The notes below the pieces were generated by a model that searched no databases, was not told where the DNA came from, and saw nothing but the letters and a program-made list of their open reading frames with translations. From Streptomyces pinistramenti (GTDB lineage: Bacteria > Actinomycetota > Actinomycetes > Streptomycetales > Streptomycetaceae), in assembly GCF_020564935.1 (NCBI RefSeq), contig NZ_JAJCXB010000026.1, positions 1 to 64,000 on the forward strand: DNA of 64,000 nt, in the 5' to 3' direction. Positions 1 to 9,092 of the stretch are shown here, in pieces. Numbering within the stretch: position 1 is the first letter of the stretch; every line of letters begins with the position of its first letter. Made by a program: the position numbers and the translations under genes.

Positions 1-69
1 GGGGCGGGGGTGGGTTCGGGGGTGGGGGGACGGCGCCCCGCCAAGTCCAGCCCCCATCCCCCCGCTACC

Positions 70-1101
70 TCACCCCCGGATTTCCCCCGAGCCGCGGGCG
101 ATCAGGCGGGTGGGGATCTCCACCCGCCGCGGGGCCTCGTCGGTGCCTTCGAGACGGCGGAACAGCAGTCCGGCGGCGGTGCGGCCGAGGCGGGCCGCGT
201 CCTGGGCGACGACGGTGATCGCGGGGCGCACGAGGTCGGCCAGTTCGAAGTCGTCGAAGCCCACCAGTGCGACCGGGCGCGGGTGTTCGCCGAGCACCCG
301 GACCACGGTGACGGTGACGCGGTTGTTGCCGGCGAAGAGCGCGGTGACCGGCTCCGGTGCGTCCAGCATCGCGGCCGCCGCGGCGCGTACGCGCTCGGGT
401 TCGGTGGTGCCGAGGGAGACCCAGGCATCCGCCACGGAGAGTCCGGCGGCGGCCATCGCGGTGCGGTAGCCGCGCAGCCGCTCCCGCGCGGTGTGGATCC
501 GCGGCTGGTCGCCGATGAAGCCGATCCGGCGGTGGCCGTTGGCGATGAGGTGGGCGACCGCGTCCTGGGCGCCGCCGAAATTGTCGGAGAGTACGACGTC
601 GGCGTCGATCCGGCCGGGCGGGCGGTCGACGAAGACGGTGGCGATCCCGGCGGCGATCTCCGGCTCCAGGTAGCGGTGGTCGTCGCCGGCCGGGATGACG
701 ACCAGGCCGTCCACCCGCCGGGCGCACAGCGCGAGCGCCAACTCCTGTTCACGGGCCGGGTCTTCGGCGCTTGAGCCGTTGATGAGCAGCGCGCCGTGGC
801 TGCGTGCGACCTCCTCGACGGCACGGCTCAGCGGCCCGTAGAAGGGGTCGGCGAGGTCTTCGAGTACGAGGCCGATGCTGGCGGTGCGGCCCTTGCGCAG
901 GGTCCGTGCGGAGTCGTTGCGACGGAAACCGAGCGCGGTGATGGCCTCCTGGACGCGGCGTTCGGTGTCGGGGGTGACGCCCGGTTCGCCGTTGACCACC
1001 CGCGAGACGGTCTTGAGGCCGACCCCGGCGCGCGCCGCGACATCCTTCATCGTGGGCCGGGTGCCGTAGCGGCGGGAGTTGCCCCGGGCGGTGTCGGTCA
1101 C
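70..1101 (-). CDS. LacI-family transcriptional regulator
   Basis: A 343-residue DNA-binding repressor. The N-terminal helix-turn-helix begins MKDVAARAGVGLKTVSRVVNG, the usual LacI signature with the hinge just after it, followed by a periplasmic-binding-protein-like sugar-sensing domain (TASIGLVLEDLADPFYG onward) ending in FDDFELADLVRPAITVV. I chose the GTG at 1101 because AGGA lies about nine bases upstream; the open frame continues further but those residues do not resemble the family. It is divergent from a ROK sugar kinase, and a perfect palindrome lies between the two, so it probably represses both that gene and itself. The inducing sugar cannot be read from sequence. Confidence 0.9.
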   Translation of the reverse strand: MTDTARGNSRRYGTRPTMKDVAARAGVGLKTVSRVVNGEPGVTPDTERRVQEAITALGFRRNDSARTLRKGRTASIGLVLEDLADPFYGPLSRAVEEVARSHGALLINGSSAEDPAREQELALALCARRVDGLVVIPAGDDHRYLEPEIAAGIATVFVDRPPGRIDADVVLSDNFGGAQDAVAHLIANGHRRIGFIGDQPRIHTARERLRGYRTAMAAAGLSVADAWVSLGTTEPERVRAAAAAMLDAPEPVTALFAGNNRVTVTVVRVLGEHPRPVALVGFDDFELADLVRPAITVVAQDAARLGRTAAGLLFRRLEGTDEAPRRVEIPTRLIARGSGEIRG

Positions 1102-1156
1102 GGTGCGGGGTCCTGTTTCTGTCGGCTGCGGCGGGTGGCGTCGAGCATAGCCTCTA

Positions 1157-1168
1157 GACAACGTTGTC
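1157..1168. promoter_or_regulatory. LacI-type operator palindrome
   Basis: GACAACGTTGTC is a perfect 12-bp palindrome with the central CG step typical of LacI-family sites. It sits about 55 bases upstream of the regulator start and about 75 bases upstream of the kinase start, so one bound dimer could block both promoters. Confidence 0.8.
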
Positions 1169-1244
1169 AACTGCGGGAAGACTGGCGTTCTCAGACCGGG
1201 CCGCTCCCTTCGGCTCCCCGCGCTCACCAGGAGATTCGACACCG

Positions 1245-2198
1245 ATGCACACGGACCTCAGCGCAGCGCTCGACATCGGCGGCACGAAGATCGCCGGCGC
1301 TCTGGTGGACGGACACGGCCGGCTGCTCGTACGGGCGTCCCGGCCCACTCCCGCGGACCAGGACGGCGCGGCGGTGATGCGCGCGGTGGCCGAGGTGATC
1401 GGTGAGCTGACGGTGGAGCCCGCCTGGCCGCGGGTGGCCGCGGTCGGCATCGGCAGCGCGGGCCCGGTGGACGCGTCGGCCGGGACGGTCAGCCCGGTCA
1501 ACATCCCCGGCTGGCGGGACTTTCCGCTCGTCGACGGGGTGCGGGCGCTGGTCGGTGACCGGCCCGTCGTGCTGGTCGGGGACGGTGTGGCGATGACGGC
1601 GGCCGAGCACTGGCAGGGCGCGGCGCGCGGCCGGGCCAACGCGCTGTGCATGGTGGTGTCCACCGGTGTCGGCGGCGGTCTCGTCCTCAACGGCCGCCTG
1701 CACACGGGCCCCACGGGAAACGCCGGCCACATCGGGCACATCAGCGTCGAACTCGACGGCGAGTCCTGCCCGTGCGGTGCGCGCGGCTGTGTGGAACGGA
1801 TCGCCAGCGGCCCGAACATCGCCCGCCGCGCGCTGGCCAACGGCTGGCGGCCGGGGGTCGACGGTGACGCGAGCGCCGCGGCCGTGGCGCTCGCCGCGCA
1901 TGCCGGAGACCCGGTGGCGCTCGGCTCGTTCGAGCGGGCCGCGCAGGCGCTGGCGGCCGGGATCGCGGCTACCGCGACGCTCGTCGAGATCGACATCGCG
2001 GTCATAGGCGGCGGCGTGGCAGGCGCCGGAGATGTCCTCTTCGCCCCGCTGCGCCGAGCCCTCCGGTCCTACGCCACACTCTCGTTCGTGGCGGACCTTA
2101 CGGTTGTACCCGCGCAAATGGGGACGGATGCCGGTCTGGTCGGTGCCGCGGCCGCCGCGCAACAGTCACGTCTCGATGCGTTCGTCCCGATGCCCTGA
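1245..2198 (+). CDS. ROK-family sugar kinase (glucokinase-like)
   Basis: A 317-residue cytoplasmic kinase expected to phosphorylate glucose or a related hexose or amino sugar with ATP. The phosphate-binding motif DIGGTK lies at residues 10-15, a STGVGGGLVLNG glycine-rich loop follows near residue 137, and CPCGARGCVE near residue 170 is the zinc-binding cysteine motif of ROK proteins. There is no N-terminal HTH, so this is the enzyme form rather than the repressor form. The ATG at 1245 has AGGAG upstream (1229-1233). It is controlled, by inference, by the divergent LacI gene through the palindrome at 1157-1168. Substrate is unassigned. Confidence 0.9.
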   Translation: MHTDLSAALDIGGTKIAGALVDGHGRLLVRASRPTPADQDGAAVMRAVAEVIGELTVEPAWPRVAAVGIGSAGPVDASAGTVSPVNIPGWRDFPLVDGVRALVGDRPVVLVGDGVAMTAAEHWQGAARGRANALCMVVSTGVGGGLVLNGRLHTGPTGNAGHIGHISVELDGESCPCGARGCVERIASGPNIARRALANGWRPGVDGDASAAAVALAAHAGDPVALGSFERAAQALAAGIAATATLVEIDIAVIGGGVAGAGDVLFAPLRRALRSYATLSFVADLTVVPAQMGTDAGLVGAAAAAQQSRLDAFVPMP

Positions 2199-2284
2199 GC
2201 CACGACCTGCGGCCCGCGCGCACCGTAGTCTGGTGCCGACCGTGAACGGGCGGTCAGGACGACGGCAGCGAGGGGATCGACGAC

Positions 2285-4267
2285 GTGGCATCGGGGGAGC
2301 GTGAGCAGCGCGGGGCGGACGATGAACGGGGTTCGGACGCCGTGACCGGCTCCGGTCGGCCGGATGACGGTGCGGCGAAGGAGCCGGGGCGGCCCGGCGA
2401 AGCGGTACGGAGCGGGTGGGCCCGGGACGGCGACGACGACCTCAACGGCCGTGTCCTGGGCGGGCGTTACCGCGTCACCGGGCGGATCGGCCGCGGCGGC
2501 ATGGGCGTGGTCTGCCGCGCCGTCGACGAGGTGCTCGGGCGCGAGGTCGCCGTCAAGGTCCTGCGCGCCTACACCGACGCCTCGGCGCCGGAACTGGCCG
2601 ACCTGCGGACCCGTATGCAGCGCGAGGCGCGCGCGGCGGCCCGTATCCGGCACTCCGGCGTGGTCACCGTCCATGACGTGATCGACGAGGCCGGCCGCCC
2701 CGTCATCGTGATGGAGCTGGTGGACGGCCCGTCCCTGGACGACGCGATCGAGCAGCGGGGCGCCATCGACCCGCGGGAGATCGCCGGGATCGGCGCCCGG
2801 GTGACGGACGCGCTGGACGCGGCCCACCAGGCGGGCGTGCTGCACCGCGATGTGAAGCCGGGCAACGTCCTGCTGGACCGCAGTGGCCGGGTCGTCCTCA
2901 CCGACTTCGGCATCGCCAGCATCGAAGCCCCGGACGACGGCGCCGCCACGAACATCACGCGCAGCGGCGAACTGGTCGGCTCGCTCGACTACTTGCCGCC
3001 CGAGCGCGCGCAGGGCATGGACCCGACCCCGGCGTCGGACATCTGGTCGCTGGGCATGACGCTGTACGCGGCGGTCGAGGGCGGTGGCGCGCCGTTCCGC
3101 CGTACGTCGGTGTGGTCGACGCTGACCGCGATCGTCACCGAACCGCTGCCCGAGCCGCAGCACGCCGGGCCGCTCGCGCCGGTGCTGCACGTACTGATGG
3201 CGAAGAATCCCGCGGACCGGCCGAGCGCGGCCCGCGCGCGCGAGCTGCTCCAGGCGGTGGCCGACGGGCGCGACCCGATGGGCAGGCCGGTGCCCGGCGC
3301 ACCGCATCTGCCGACCGCGACGGACATCCGGCCGCTGGGCCCGCCTCCGCCGCCGCGACCCCTCGGCCCGGAGGTCTCCGGCGCCGTCAACGCGGCCGGT
3401 GTTCCGGCGAGTTGGCTGCCGGGTCCGGGCGCGGCGGCATCCGGCGCCGACACCGGAGCGAGTATCGGGGATCAGCCCACCACTGTCGTACGTGGCGGGC
3501 CCCCGCGTGGCGCCGGCGGACCGCCCCAGGATCCGCAGGAGCGCGAGCCGGCCCGCAGGCGCCGCCGGGTCGGCCTCGCGGTGGCCGCCGTGCTGGCCGT
3601 GCTGGCCGCCGGCGGCGGAGTGACGTACGCGCTGGTCGGCAAGGATTCGGGCGAGACGGTCGCGCAGGGCGGCCCGCGGCCGACGGCGTCCGGCAGCCCG
3701 ACCCGCGCCGCCGAGCCGAACACCCCGGCCGACGGCGGCGCGGACGGGACGGCGGACGAGAGCAAGGGGAAGGGCAAGGACAAGGAGAGCCCGAGCGCTT
3801 CGCCGTCACCGGCGCAGGAACCGTCGGACGGCCCTGCGTCGCCCGGCCCCAAGCCCGGTGGCACGGGCGGGAGTTCGGGGCACCATGGCGGCGGCGGTAC
3901 GGGTGGCGGCGGCTCGCACGACGGCGGCTCCGGAGGGTCGGGCGGCAGCGCCGGCTCCGGTGGCGGGGGTACCCCCACCGAGAGCACCTCGTGCGCCCCG
4001 GGCGACGCCGGCAAGACCAACTGCCAGGTGTGGCGCGCCGCCACCTCGTACACCCCGTCCTTCCAGCAGGTCGGCACGCTCAACAGCGGCCCCAACTACT
4101 TCTACTGCCAGGCGAAACTGGGCCGCCGCGAGACCTACGGGAAGTGGACCAACGTCTGGTGGGCCAAGACCGACGACGACAGCGGCAATGCCGGTGTGTA
4201 CGTCAGCGTCGTCTACCTCACCGGCGGCGGGAACGACCAGCCCATCCCGGGGCTGGGGGTCTGCTGA
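2285..4267 (+). CDS. transmembrane serine/threonine protein kinase
   Basis: A 660-residue receptor-type Hanks kinase. The kinase domain (about residues 59-325) has the glycine loop GRIGRGGMGVV, the lysine in AVKVL, the catalytic HRDVKPGN and the DFG motif in DFGIAS, so it should be active. A Pro/Ala-rich linker leads to one membrane helix at about 427-450, then a Gly/Ser/Pro/Lys-rich extracellular spacer and a folded-looking tail of about 90 residues with four cysteines, including an NYFYCQ motif. PASTA repeats, found on the best-known Streptomyces kinases, are absent. Start is GTG at 2285 with GAGGGG upstream. It converges on the alpha-galactosidase gene, and a strong hairpin separates them. 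Confidence 0.92.
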   Translation: MASGEREQRGADDERGSDAVTGSGRPDDGAAKEPGRPGEAVRSGWARDGDDDLNGRVLGGRYRVTGRIGRGGMGVVCRAVDEVLGREVAVKVLRAYTDASAPELADLRTRMQREARAAARIRHSGVVTVHDVIDEAGRPVIVMELVDGPSLDDAIEQRGAIDPREIAGIGARVTDALDAAHQAGVLHRDVKPGNVLLDRSGRVVLTDFGIASIEAPDDGAATNITRSGELVGSLDYLPPERAQGMDPTPASDIWSLGMTLYAAVEGGGAPFRRTSVWSTLTAIVTEPLPEPQHAGPLAPVLHVLMAKNPADRPSAARARELLQAVADGRDPMGRPVPGAPHLPTATDIRPLGPPPPPRPLGPEVSGAVNAAGVPASWLPGPGAAASGADTGASIGDQPTTVVRGGPPRGAGGPPQDPQEREPARRRRRVGLAVAAVLAVLAAGGGVTYALVGKDSGETVAQGGPRPTASGSPTRAAEPNTPADGGADGTADESKGKGKDKESPSASPSPAQEPSDGPASPGPKPGGTGGSSGHHGGGGTGGGGSHDGGSGGSGGSAGSGGGGTPTESTSCAPGDAGKTNCQVWRAATSYTPSFQQVGTLNSGPNYFYCQAKLGRRETYGKWTNVWWAKTDDDSGNAGVYVSVVYLTGGGNDQPIPGLGVC

Positions 4268-4309
4268 GTCCGCGGCGCGACGGATGCGGGGGCCCGGCGC
4301 GCCGCGGAC
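4268..4309. terminator. bidirectional hairpin terminator
   Basis: Perfect 12-bp arms GTCCGCGGCGCG (4268-4279) and CGCGCCGCGGAC (4298-4309) with an 18-base loop. It starts directly after the kinase stop codon and ends three bases before the alpha-galactosidase stop, so it serves both convergent genes. Confidence 0.8.
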
Positions 4310-4312
4310 GGT

Positions 4313-5596
4313 TCAGGAGCCGGACCGTCCGGCGCCGGGGGTCTTCCCTTCGGCGGAGATCCGGTAGACGACGGTGCCGTGCGGCGGGACGTCCGCCGCT
4401 ACGGCGCCGGTGGTGTGCTGGTCGGTGTGCTGCCACAGGTCGCGCAGCCGGTACCGGTCGGCCTGCGGCAGGCCGGCCGCCGTCGCGCTGGTGGTGATCT
4501 TCTGCGCGGTGTCCGTTTCGTTGAACAGGGCGACCGCACGGTCACCGTTCGCCAGCTCCTTGACCAGCGTCCAGCGGCCGTCCGTGGACTCCAGCACCGT
4601 CGCCTGCTTGCCCAGCGCGTCCTGGTCGAGCGCGATGACGTCCTTGTTGTCCAGGATCTCGTACGTGGCCGCGGTCGCCGTGCGCAGGTCGGAGCCGATG
4701 AGCAGCGGCGCGGACATCATCGACCAGAGGGAGAAGTGGCTGCGGTATTCGGTGTCGGTCATCCCGCCGTTGCCCACCTCCAGCATGTCCGGGTCGTTCC
4801 AGTGTCCTGGCCCGGCGTGTGGTGCCAGCGGCAGGTTCTGCTTGAGGATGTCCAGCATGCTCGACCAGTTGTCACTGATGTCGCCGGTGGTACGCCACAG
4901 GTGGCCTACGTCCGCCGCCCATTCCCAGGGCTTGTTCTCGCCCCATTCGCAGATGCTGTAGACGATGGGGCGGCCGGTGGCCTTGAGGGCGTCGCGCATC
5001 GTGAGGTAGCGCTGCCGGGCGTCCACACCCTGGTTGTTGCAGTTGTCGTACTTGAGATAGTCCACGCCCCAGCCGGCGAACTGCCGTGCGTCGGAAGCCT
5101 CGTGGCCGAGCGCTCCGGGGAAGCCGATATCGCTACAGGTCTTGGTGCCGGCGCTGGTGTAGATGCCGAACTTCAGGCCCTTGGAGTGGACGTAGTCGGC
5201 GACCGCCTTGATGCCGTGCGGGAAACGCTGCGGATCGGGGACGAGTTGGCCGTCCGCGTCCCGTTCGGGCAGCGCCCAGCAGTCGTCGAGATTGACGTAC
5301 TGGTAGCCGGCGTCCTTGAGGCCCTTGTCGAGGAAGAGGTCGGCGATGCCCTTGACCATCTCCTCGGTGAAATCCGGGCGGCAGTGGGTGGAGTTCCAGT
5401 TGTTGAACCCCATGGGGGGAGTGGCGGCGAGGTCGCCGGGCAGCGCGGGTGCCTCACCGGGGCGGGCGGCGGGCGCGGCGCTGCGGGCGGCGGCGGGCAG
5501 GGCGGTGGCTCCGGAGGTGCACAGCAGCGCGGCGGAGACCGCTCCGACGAGGATCCGCCGGCGCCGCCTGGGGGTGGTGCGCGGGTGCAGGTGCAT
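4313..5596 (-). CDS. secreted alpha-galactosidase, GH27
   Basis: A 427-residue exported glycosidase that hydrolyses terminal alpha-linked galactose. The N-terminus carries TTPRRRRR and a hydrophobic stretch, a plausible Tat signal peptide cleaved near an Ala-rich site. The mature part begins TPPMGFNNWNS and shows the GH27 nucleophile in YLKYDNC (D184) and the probable acid/base in TTGDISDNW (D239); GHWNDPDMLEVGNGG is also characteristic. No carbohydrate-binding module follows the C-terminal beta domain. ATG at 5596 is preferred over the in-frame GTG at 5602 because GGAG is nine bases before the ATG and only three before the GTG. Its long upstream region suggests complex control. Confidence 0.92.
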   Translation of the reverse strand: MHLHPRTTPRRRRRILVGAVSAALLCTSGATALPAAARSAAPAARPGEAPALPGDLAATPPMGFNNWNSTHCRPDFTEEMVKGIADLFLDKGLKDAGYQYVNLDDCWALPERDADGQLVPDPQRFPHGIKAVADYVHSKGLKFGIYTSAGTKTCSDIGFPGALGHEASDARQFAGWGVDYLKYDNCNNQGVDARQRYLTMRDALKATGRPIVYSICEWGENKPWEWAADVGHLWRTTGDISDNWSSMLDILKQNLPLAPHAGPGHWNDPDMLEVGNGGMTDTEYRSHFSLWSMMSAPLLIGSDLRTATAATYEILDNKDVIALDQDALGKQATVLESTDGRWTLVKELANGDRAVALFNETDTAQKITTSATAAGLPQADRYRLRDLWQHTDQHTTGAVAADVPPHGTVVYRISAEGKTPGAGRSGS

Positions 5597-6424
5597 GATC
5601 ACGTTCTCCGTCCTCGGACGAGGTGCAGGGAAGTGCCGGGGGAGGTGCGGTGGGGTGACCGTGGCCCGGATGTCGCCATGTACCGGTCATTGACGGGCGC
5701 GTGATTACGGTAGGGCTTGTTGGAGTCTGTTGGAAGAGGTGGGGAGGCTTGAGGAGGGTTGTGGGTCGCCAGGGGGAATTCGTAGCGGGAGGGCAGGATT
5801 TGGGCTGGATGTCGGTGGGACGGTGAGGGGATCGTTCGGTTCTGTTGGATTCGGCGAGGGGTGGGGGGAGTTGATGAGGTGGGTTGGCGACACGGGTGCT
5901 TGTCGTCCCTTCGGTCCCGTCGGGTCTTCTCCCGGATGCCGTGGGCCGAACGCTCCATGAGGTGAAGGCCCGGGACCGATATCGGGGTGTTCTCACCGCA
6001 CTTCAGTGGATTCCTGTCCGCGGCATTCCGCAATTCCCTTGGCAGCAACGGTAATTCGGCATGGATTCCCTGTTACGGGGAAGGCGTGACGTCCGGGCCG
6101 GGCCGTTCCGGCGGGCGATGGGCCGCCGTCATATGCAGATCCCGTCAGGCGTGACGCCGGTATGCGGGCGGGGGGTTTCGGTGCGGGAAGCGTTGGGGAG
6201 CGCTTGTTTGCCGAGGGCTTCGCGGGGCGGGATGTGGCGGATGGCATCCCCGTCGTGGCGCATTCCGCGACCGGCGCGCGCACGGGGGCCGCGCAGTCCC
6301 CCGGGTACGCACCGCCGCCGGAATTGCGCGCGGTCCCCGGTTGCGCGTGCGGCCCGTGATACGCAGCGTTGGCGTGGCAGGGTGGTGCGGGCAACTCACC
6401 TGGGTCTAGGGAAGAGGGGAAACC
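5597..6424. other. noncoding region upstream of alpha-galactosidase and kinase-NUDIX genes
   Basis: About 830 bases with no credible gene. Codon bias is absent in every open frame. From about 5720 to 5900 the + strand is strongly G-rich and C-poor. TGTTGGA occurs at 5718-5724 and 5728-5734 (ten-base spacing, one helical turn) and again at 5843-5849, possibly regulator half-sites for the galactosidase. TTGGCA (6039-6044), 17 bases, TGGATT (6062-6067) is a weak promoter-like pair facing the NUDIX gene, but lies far from it. Confidence 0.5.
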
Positions 6425-7462
6425 GTGATCGTCTGGCTGAACGGCACGTTCGGTGCGGGCAAGACCACTGCGGCTCAAGAATTGCTCGACCTGCTTCCCG
6501 GAAGCACGCTCTACGACCCGGAACTCCTCGGTTACGGCCTGCGGATGATGCTGCCCGCCAAGCGCCTCGCGGAGGTCGACGACTTCCAGGACCTGCCGGC
6601 CTGGCGCCGGATGGTCGTGGACACCGCGGCCGCGCTGCTGACCGAGGTGCCGGGGCCTCTGGTGACGCCGATGACGCTGCTGCGCCAGGAGTACCGCGAC
6701 GAGATCTTCGGTTCCCTGGCGGCCCGCCGCATTCCGGTACGGCACTTTCTGCTGGATGCGGGGGAAACGATCCTGCGCGAACGGATCGCCTGCCGCGAGG
6801 AGAGCGCGGGCGACGACGAGGGCGCGGCGCAGGCACGCCGCTGGAGCCTGGACCATCTCGGCCCGTACGCCGAGGCGTTGCGCTGGCTCAAGGGGGACGC
6901 GCACGTCGTGGACACCGGGCTGCTGACGCCCCGGGAGACCGCCGAGCAGATAGCCGAGGCGGTCCGCTCCGGTACTGGCGACTGCGGCATCGTGCAGACC
7001 CCGGAGCCGACCGCCGAAACCCTCGCCGCCGGTGTGCTGCTCTTCGACGACGAGGACCGGGTGCTGCTCGTCGATCCCACCTACAAGCCGGGCTGGGAAT
7101 TCCCCGGCGGCATCGTCGAACACGGTGAGCCGCCCACCCGCGCCGGCATCCGCGAGGTCGCCGAGGAACTGGGCCTCCAGCTTCCCCGCACGCCGCGGCT
7201 GCTCGTCCTCGACTGGGAGGCGCCCGATCCGCCCGGATTCGGCGGCCTGCGGCTGCTGTTCGACGGCGGCAGGCTCACCGACGACCAGACCCGCGGTCTG
7301 CTGCTGCCCGGCTCCGAGCTGCGTGACTGGCGCTTCGTCACCGAGGCCGAGGCGGAGCGCATGCTGCCGCCGGTGCGCTTCCACCGCCTGCGCTGGGCCC
7401 TGCGCGCCCGTGAGCAGGGCCGCCCGCTCCTGCTGGAAGCGGGCGTGCCGGCCGGCGGCTGA
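6425..7462 (+). CDS. TmrB-like P-loop kinase fused to a NUDIX hydrolase
   Basis: A 345-residue two-domain protein. Residues 1-190 resemble the TmrB/AAA group of small P-loop proteins: MIVWLNGTFGAGKTT holds Walker A (G7-T15), and YDPELLGYGLRMMLP matches the segment after it in TmrB. Residues about 200-340 are a NUDIX domain whose box GGIVEHGEPPTRAGIREVAEELG starts near residue 228 and retains the REVAEELG metal-binding glutamates. The likely chemistry is ATP-dependent phosphorylation or nucleotide binding by one half and nucleoside-diphosphate-X hydrolysis by the other; neither substrate is known. GTG at 6425 follows GAGGGG. The gene stands alone, ended by the hairpin at 7497-7524. Confidence 0.85.
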   Translation: MIVWLNGTFGAGKTTAAQELLDLLPGSTLYDPELLGYGLRMMLPAKRLAEVDDFQDLPAWRRMVVDTAAALLTEVPGPLVTPMTLLRQEYRDEIFGSLAARRIPVRHFLLDAGETILRERIACREESAGDDEGAAQARRWSLDHLGPYAEALRWLKGDAHVVDTGLLTPRETAEQIAEAVRSGTGDCGIVQTPEPTAETLAAGVLLFDDEDRVLLVDPTYKPGWEFPGGIVEHGEPPTRAGIREVAEELGLQLPRTPRLLVLDWEAPDPPGFGGLRLLFDGGRLTDDQTRGLLLPGSELRDWRFVTEAEAERMLPPVRFHRLRWALRAREQGRPLLLEAGVPAGG

Positions 7463-7496
7463 ACCGCCCGCGCGGCGCCGTCCCGACGGGACAGGA

Positions 7497-7524
7497 GGCC
7501 GCCCCGGTTGATCCGGAGGCGGCC
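7497..7524. terminator. hairpin terminator between convergent genes
   Basis: GGCCGCCCCGG (7497-7507) pairs with CCGGAGGCGGCC (7513-7524) with one bulged base and a TTGAT loop. It lies between the ends of the kinase-NUDIX and M20 peptidase genes. Confidence 0.7.
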
Positions 7525-7553
7525 CCGCCCGGCAGGCGCGCCGGGTACCGCTG

Positions 7554-8915
7554 TCAGGCCCGGCTCGCCGCGTACTGCTGGAGGAACAGGGCCTCGGCGA
7601 GCGAAAGCCGCTCCAACTCCTGCGGGGAGACGCTCTCGTTGACCGCGTGGATCTGCGCGTCCGGCTCGCTCAGCCCGATCAGCAGGATCTCCGCCTCCGG
7701 ATAGAGCCCGGCCAGGGTGTTGCACAGCGGGATGGAGCCGCCCATACCGGACGTCTGCATCTCCTCGCCGTCGTACGCCTCGTGCAGCGCCGACGCCATC
7801 GACGCGTACGCCGGGCTACTGGTGTCGGCGCGGAACGCCTGGCCCTGGCCGATCTGTTCGAGGGTCACCCGCGCGCCCCAGGGGGCGGCGTTCTCCAGGT
7901 GGGCCAGGAGCAGCTTCGTCGCCTCGCCGGCGTCGGTGCCCGGCGGCACCCGCAGGCTCACCAGCGCGCGGGCGCCCGCCTGGACGGAGGGGGTGGCCCC
8001 GATGACGGGCGGGCAGTCGATGCCGAGCACGGTCACGGCCGGGCGGGCCCAGATCCGGTCGGCGACCGTGCCGTTGCCGATCAGGCCGACACCGTCCAGC
8101 ACCTTGGCGTCCTTGCGGAACTCCTCCTCCGGGTACTGGAGGCCCACCCAGGTGGCGTCGGCGGCCAGCCCGTTCACGGTCGTGGAGCCGTCATCGGCGC
8201 GCAGCGAGTCCAGGATGCGGATCAGCGCGGCCAGTGCGTCCGGGGCCGCGCCGCCGAACTGGCCGGAGTGCAGATTGCCGCCCAGGGTGTCGACCGTGAC
8301 CCGCACCAGCGTCATCCCGCGCAGCGTCGCGGTCACCGTCGGCAGCCCGACGCGGAAGTTGCCGGTGTCGCCGATGACGATGGTGTCGGCGGTCAGCAGC
8401 TCCGGGTGCGCCTCGGCGTACCGCTCCAGGCCGCCGGTGCCCTGCTCCTCCGAACCTTCCACGATCACCTTGACGTTGACCGGGACACCGCCGTGCTCCT
8501 TGAGCGCGCGCAGTGCCGTCAGGTGCATGAGCAGCCCGCCCTTGCAGTCCGCCGCGCCGCGGCCGTACCAGCGGCCGTCCCGCTCGGTCAGCTCGAACGG
8601 CGGCGAGAGCCAGGCGGCTTCGTCGAGCGGCGGCTGCACGTCGTAGTGCGCGTACAGCAGCACGGTCGGCGCCCCGGCAGGTCCGGGCAGGAAGCCGTAC
8701 ACGGACTGGGTGCCGTCCGGGGTGTCCAGCAGTGCGACGTCCTGGAAGCCGTCGGCGCGCAGCGCGTCGGCGACCCAGTTCGCGGCCGCCTCGCACTCGC
8801 TGCGGGGGAACTGATCCGGGTCCGCGACCGACTTGAAGGCCACCAGCTCGGCCAGCTCGGTCAGGGCACGCGGCTGCAGCGAGGCGACGGTACGGGCGAG
8901 CGGGCTGTCAGACAT
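7554..8915 (-). CDS. M20-family dipeptidase/deacylase
   Basis: A 453-residue cytoplasmic metallopeptidase of the M20 (PepV/CPG2) group, expected to cleave dipeptides or N-acyl amino acids using two zinc ions. Metal and catalytic residues are visible: HYDVQ (H90, D92), the bridging Asp in GAADCKGG (D123) and the EGSEEQG pair (E156, E157), with a dimerisation domain in the middle (GGNLHSGQFGG). The open frame extends far upstream, but ATG 8915 has GGAG six bases before it and begins a normal family N-terminus. It is divergent from the flavoprotein gene with a gap of 177 bases. Exact substrate is not predictable. Confidence 0.92.
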   Translation of the reverse strand: MSDSPLARTVASLQPRALTELAELVAFKSVADPDQFPRSECEAAANWVADALRADGFQDVALLDTPDGTQSVYGFLPGPAGAPTVLLYAHYDVQPPLDEAAWLSPPFELTERDGRWYGRGAADCKGGLLMHLTALRALKEHGGVPVNVKVIVEGSEEQGTGGLERYAEAHPELLTADTIVIGDTGNFRVGLPTVTATLRGMTLVRVTVDTLGGNLHSGQFGGAAPDALAALIRILDSLRADDGSTTVNGLAADATWVGLQYPEEEFRKDAKVLDGVGLIGNGTVADRIWARPAVTVLGIDCPPVIGATPSVQAGARALVSLRVPPGTDAGEATKLLLAHLENAAPWGARVTLEQIGQGQAFRADTSSPAYASMASALHEAYDGEEMQTSGMGGSIPLCNTLAGLYPEAEILLIGLSEPDAQIHAVNESVSPQELERLSLAEALFLQQYAASRA

Positions 8916-9092
8916 GGAACGCTCCTTGTGGGCGCGGCGTTGAACAAACGGAAGGTCCGGCGGGGTGCCGCGGGGCGGGCCGGACGTGCGGGCGTGAATG
9001 CTCCCGATGTTCCCACAGGCAGTCCGCGCGGCAGCGGCCCGTAGGATGCGGGCGGTAGACGCAGCCAGGATCGAACGGGAGCAGAAGCACAG

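Noticed and set aside
1..69. G-rich left edge of the window, checked for a gene end or hairpin
   Set aside because: Too short and low in complexity to interpret; only the LacI stop at 70-72 is clear.
6192..6207. AGCGCT core resembling a CebR/LacI site (GGGAGCGCTTG)
   Set aside because: The right half does not match TCCCA symmetry, and it is about 600 bases from the galactosidase start.
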